Assembly: GCA_022497155.1 (NCBI GenBank)
Contig: MU385788.1
Coordinates: forward strand, 85,234-149,233
Source of the DNA: Whalleya microplaca
Taxonomy: Eukaryota; Ascomycota; Sordariomycetes; Xylariales; Xylariaceae
DNA: 64,000 bases
Direction: 5' to 3'
In this document: piece after piece, positions 60,196-64,000 of the stretch
How the letters are laid out: the number at the start of each line of letters is the position of its first letter
Position numbering within the stretch: the stretch's first letter is position 1
Made by a program: the position numbers and the translations under genes
Notes under the pieces: generated by a model
Told to the model about the DNA's origin: nothing
The model's input: only the letters and a program-made list of their open reading frames with translations
Database searches by the model: none

Positions 60196-61957
60196 CTAGT
60201 TGCTCCATAGGCTTAAGGCACTATAACTAATACCCCTATTATCGTGACAACTATCCTGATCAAGATGCCTCAAAGGGTTATAGTCGGATACCTTCCGAAT
60301 ATAACGAGTACTCGGGCTACGACGCTTGTCACCGAAGATCCTGTCTACCTGCTTTTTCGGCATACTGAAGCATTCTGCTCCAACCGGCTCTAAAATATAC
60401 GAGGAGTCCTGTCTCGATCGTGTATTGGCCCGCATGAGGTCGAGCACATCAGCCCAGGAGCCGCTCATCAGTTGGACCCACGCCAAGCGCAGGTTGACAT
60501 GACTTTGGACCTTGGCATAGAACATTTTAAGCTCTTCAAAATGGAGCGGGCCTTCGAACCGAACTTGTCGAAGTCGCGGCCATGTCCTGGTCAAGAGAAG
60601 GCATCCTGCGCTCGAATCTGGCCAAAATTCATACATGCTTATGTAAAGGTCTTGGATCGAATCACTGTCCGTAAAAGCTTCCACCAAACGTTTGGCCTGT
60701 CTCATAGCACTCCCACCATAACGAACCCAACCGCCTCTGGGCCGAAATGTGAAGCTCTTGAGTTGTCGTGTCGCGGCTTTGAGGTTGTCGAGATCCTGGT
60801 CGCGTAGAACAAGGTCAGAAGAGGGATTCTCGGGATTCTCGGGATTCTCCTTAGGCGTAACCTGGTAATTGACATCTGATAACTTGACCCCCGCTCTATG
60901 AATAGCTAGCGGGATCTGGCTGAGCAGCTCAATAGGTAGAATAGCGATTCTTTCCGCCCAAGTTAGATCAATACCTCCACGCCCTGTTAGCACGTCACTC
61001 CAGGTCAGCGGCCGGATCATGTTCGCAATAAGCAGAGTGGGTGACTTCATTTTCTGGACGAACGGCACATCGTGTGGTAGAACAGACATGTCTTGGTCGG
61101 TGATGATGAGGAACTTAGCGACAGGCACTACGATCTCGAGAGTTAGTGTCCGCTTTTTCTAGACAGTTGAGCAAATAACCAGGAGTCCTCAGTCTGTCTC
61201 AAGAGCTTCTAACTCACGTATATGCACCAATACTGAATTCTTGTTCTTGAAACAGGCTAGAAGAGGAGGTAAATGGATCAATATGCGACTTACTTCTGGC
61301 CATCGCATCTGCTACCGCTTGAACAAAACTGCCGCCGGTCCGCATTCGTTCTTGTTCGAGATAGGCGCGCCTGTAAAGCTCATGGGCACGCCTAATGAGT
61401 CGTATATTTTCTCGATCCCGGTCGGCGAGGCTGCTGTCTGGAATCTTCTGAGATATCTTGTTCCATGAAATTAAGAGGTGTGAACATTTGGTCGTTGCTT
61501 CTATATCGTCAAGCTCCGAACGGCACCAAACCGGGGTTTCCCAATCTCTCCTGGAGTATGCTAACTCCCGCTTCTGGCAGTTTACGAAGAGCCCATCAAA
61601 ATCATTGGCCAACTTGGACACATAGACGTCTAGAATCACGCGCACTGTCCGGACTCCTTTGGCGACCAAGGGATGGCGCGATATTTCGTCTAGTCGGGCC
61701 AGAGACGACGAATGCATAGACACGGACACGGCCGTGACAAGAAGACGAGAGCTCGCCTCGTAGAACCTCCGACATACCAATCGAATATTCTTGATCTCTT
61801 GCGGACCGCGGCCCTCCTCGAATTTGGCGACTCCGAGCTTAAGGGGTTTATCGAGATCCGATTCACCTCTGGCGCAGGTAAAGATTTGCGTCAGAATCTC
61901 GTCAGGTAAGTGCAGGATGTGTAGCGGTCTCTGAGACCGGCGTTGTAGAGAAGGCAT
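60196..61957 (-). CDS. F-box-like protein
   Basis: Two exons on the minus strand, 61294-61957 and 60196-61127, encode 531 residues. The intron starts GTAAGT, carries a CTAAC branch-point-like sequence and ends TCGTAG; this acceptor was chosen because the other AG sites break the frame. The N-terminal region HILHLPDEILTQIFTCARG (residues 13-31) followed by IKNIRLVCRRFYEASSRLL is an F-box. The remainder has no visible LRR, WD40 or Kelch repeats, but contains FTFRPRGGWVRYGG and similar stretches seen in uncharacterised fungal F-box proteins. It would bind SKP1 (encoded at 26 kb) and present an unknown target for ubiquitination. A tandem NPENPENP segment derives from a GGATTCTCG repeat (about 60828-60848). 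F-box identity is moderately sure. Confidence 0.7.
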
Positions 61958-62640
61958 CTCTTGTCTCTGTAAGCAGTGCTAAGCCCTGCTAAGCGATTGA
62001 CCAAGTACAAGGTAGGCGGGTTGATGCGACGAAACGTGATGCTCAGGAAACAAAAGGTATGTTATCCGTACGTATTGGTGAGGGAAATCTAGGTGGCTCT
62101 GTAGGGTTCCTGTATGTTCTGTGAGTACAGATGTTGCGGCGTTGGCTTGTTTTGCAAAGGTACCTATAAGACGCAGGCTGCGCTTAGAAAGTTTGGTGCT
62201 AAAGTTACCTAGGTTGGGACATCCTTTTGTGATGCAGGTGGGTAGAGAGGCGGAATTAAGTGTATCAAGGATGATGGAGAAATGAGCTAGCTAGCCTAGA
62301 TTTCCCTTGTTTGCGACACTACCTACCGCAGATACCATGAAATGAGAATTATACGCTAGCCACTTTTGAATTGAACCGTGCCTTATAAGTTTGTGGGTTT
62401 TTATATTACGGGGGGCTTCACTCGGCTTACATATATTCCTATTCAAGGGCATAAGCAAGGACTATCAACTGGCCTGAGCGGCAGAGCCACAGAATCCAGT
62501 TTACATAGTATGTGCGGTATGTACCCTTTCACATTGGACAGCTGATGCTCTGGGTAGGTACGGAATACTCTCTATTAATGGCAGGGCATGCGCGTTGATC
62601 GGGAAGAGCCAAGCACCAAGCAGCTTTTACTGCAGTTTCC
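61958..62640. other. Intergenic region, nothing seen
   Basis: Upstream flank of the F-box gene; no repeat or gene identified before the AT-rich island. Confidence 0.45.
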
Positions 62641-63660
62641 ATTTTTAACAGGCGGAAGGCGTACTTTACATATTGTAACACTTATAACTAAAGGGACAGC
62701 GCGCAGCTCTAAATAGGAGGTCTTAAATTGACTATTGTTATAAGCTTTAAGGAGGAGGAAAAACCAGTTGTGTGTGAGAAGGCCTAAGGCACTTAAATAC
62801 CTTAATGGAGCTTCGGATCGGCGTAACTGTTAATCCGGTGGACCCTTATAATAGCCCCTATAATAACTTTTAAGCCTGGCTTTATAATATACCCCTTAGG
62901 GGTTTAGGATAACCTAAAAGGTGTTATAGCATAGGTCGAGCACAGGATTAAGGTGTGGTTTATGCGCTTAATTAAGGTGTGGTTTATGCGTATTACGTAA
63001 TTATAGCTTAAACCTCACACTTAATATGTATAGTAAATTTCTCGGCCGACCTTTTAGCTTAAATTCCTTTCCTTTTCCTTTATTTTAATATTATATAAAA
63101 TACATAGGAATTAAGTCGCTAAGCCACCTTAACTTTTATAACACGTGATAAAAAATATGCTAAAAGCTTATTTTTTTAAACTTATTATTTACTCCCGAGG
63201 CTATTAAAACTAAGCTTTAAATAATAAATAATAAAATGCCCTAGCTTTTTTAATAGTTTTTAAAAAGTGCTTAACTTTTAAAATGCGTAAAAGGCATTTA
63301 TAAAGCCATTAATTAAAAAAATAAAAACATAAGCTTTTTTAATAATTTTTAAAAAGGTTTAATTTTAAAAATATATAAAAAATATTTATAAAGCTTTTTA
63401 AAAAGTTCCCCTTTATAAATTATTATTATAATGGGGCAAAGGATTATAGGTATTAACAGTAGCTTAAAAGCCACTAAAAGCCCCTTAAAGCCACGTTATA
63501 AGGCACTCCATAAAGCACTTTATAGGGTATTCACAGGGTACTTTATAAGGCAATTTACAGTAAATCATATACCTATATTTAGCTAACCTTTTCCCTCACA
63601 TCTCCTTCACTTTTTTAATAACAGATATTATTAAAGATATTACCAGATAACCAGATAGTC
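62641..63660. repeat. AT-rich island, probably RIP-altered repeat DNA
   Basis: The base composition changes abruptly to long A/T stretches with many TA, TTAA and TTTTTAAA words and no frame above 60 codons. Short interleaved motifs (TTATAAAG, AAAAGCC, TTAAAAGC) recur. This is what C-to-T mutation by repeat-induced point mutation leaves of a former transposon. No terminal repeat or coding motif survives that I can recognise. Confidence 0.6.
62947..62990. repeat. 20-bp direct repeat, two copies
   Basis: ATTAAGGTGTGGTTTATGCG occurs at 62947-62966 and again exactly at 62971-62990, with four bases between. It lies in the AT-rich island and may be a remnant of a sub-terminal repeat of the lost element. 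Confidence 0.85.
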
Positions 63661-64000
63661 ACATACACACAGCTCTAGCAGCTAATATACACTCATTTTG
63701 ACTTGATATCTCACTTTCGATTCACCCTGACACCCTGTCCCAAGACATTTGGCTCCCCCGGACAGGCCTCAACTTCCTTGCCTTCTGATCAATCGAGCAA
63801 AACAGTCCTTTTTGTTGTACCACAAGTCACGGAGGCACAGAATTCACCAGCAATAGCCACTTGAAGTACATCTACTGTCGAGCTCACTTTATCTTCATCC
63901 GACAAATCGCACGCGGATCATTCCATTTCGTCCGATAGCCACCTGTCTCCCATACAAATCGAACCAAGCCATATGATCGATAGCTAGCCAGCTGCTTCCA
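63661..64000. other. Right edge, normal base composition, no gene seen
   Basis: The composition returns to that of the rest of the window at about 63,660-63,700. No frame or motif can be supported in the remaining bases. Confidence 0.4.

Noticed and set aside
60196..61957. Intron acceptor at CTGTCTAG or CTCGAG in the F-box gene
   Set aside because: Both leave the second exon out of phase with the GTAAGT donor; only the TCGTAG site preceded by CTAAC keeps the frame.
1..64000. tRNA, rRNA or CRISPR features
   Set aside because: I looked for B-box-like GGTTCGAATCC words, 5S-like motifs and regularly spaced repeats and found none that I could support; a covariance-model search would be decisive.

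Overview
The window is from a filamentous ascomycete, most likely a Sordariomycete (perhaps Xylariales or a relative; the order is a weak inference). The reasons are short GT-AG introns of about 50-190 bases, a STE3-class a-factor receptor, a CPS1/DIP2 homologue, STAND-type fungal N-terminal domains, abundant TACCTA/CATA microsatellites and an AT-rich, RIP-like island at the right edge. Splice structures below were worked out by eye from reading frame, GT/AG sites and family conservation; no transcript data were available.

Layout. 1-5 kb: a partial gene running off the left edge and an SRPK-like kinase with a C-terminal membrane segment. 5.5-11.2 kb: the large CPS1/DIP2-type adenylate-forming protein. 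12.5-16 kb: two doubtful small ORFs and an 851-residue protein combining a Cys/His module with what looks like a catalytically dead reverse-transcriptase-like C-terminus. 17.6-26.7 kb: a conserved housekeeping block (small-subunit catalase, ARL1 GTPase, ribosomal protein eL39, SKP1). 29-33 kb: a TM7S3/TM198-like membrane protein. 34 kb: a 511-bp Tourist-like (PIF/Harbinger) MITE. 37.6-39.1 kb: an unnamed fungal membrane protein. 42.6-48 kb: an ERF4-type palmitoylation cofactor and a STE3 pheromone receptor with a very long repetitive tail. 49-62 kb: an accessory region with an APH-like kinase carrying a membrane anchor, a small Cys/His protein, a Galpha-like GTPase fused to a STAND-type N-terminal domain, a six-exon FAD monooxygenase, a secreted CBM19-like protein and an F-box protein. 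62.6-63.7 kb: AT-rich, probably repeat-derived DNA.

How the genes work together. There is no operon-like cluster. Functional links are loose: SKP1 and the F-box protein belong to the same SCF ubiquitin ligase system; ERF4 helps palmitoylate Ras-type GTPases; ARL1 acts at the Golgi; the STE3 receptor normally signals through a heterotrimeric G protein. The Galpha-like fusion at 52-54 kb is nevertheless unlikely to be the receptor's partner, because it lacks the catalytic Arg and Gln and the usual receptor-coupling C-terminus.

The most interesting items are the STAND-N/Galpha fusion with both GTPase catalytic residues replaced, the RT-like degenerate protein with a shared CCCH module, two unrelated kinase folds that each end in a membrane segment, and the MITE.
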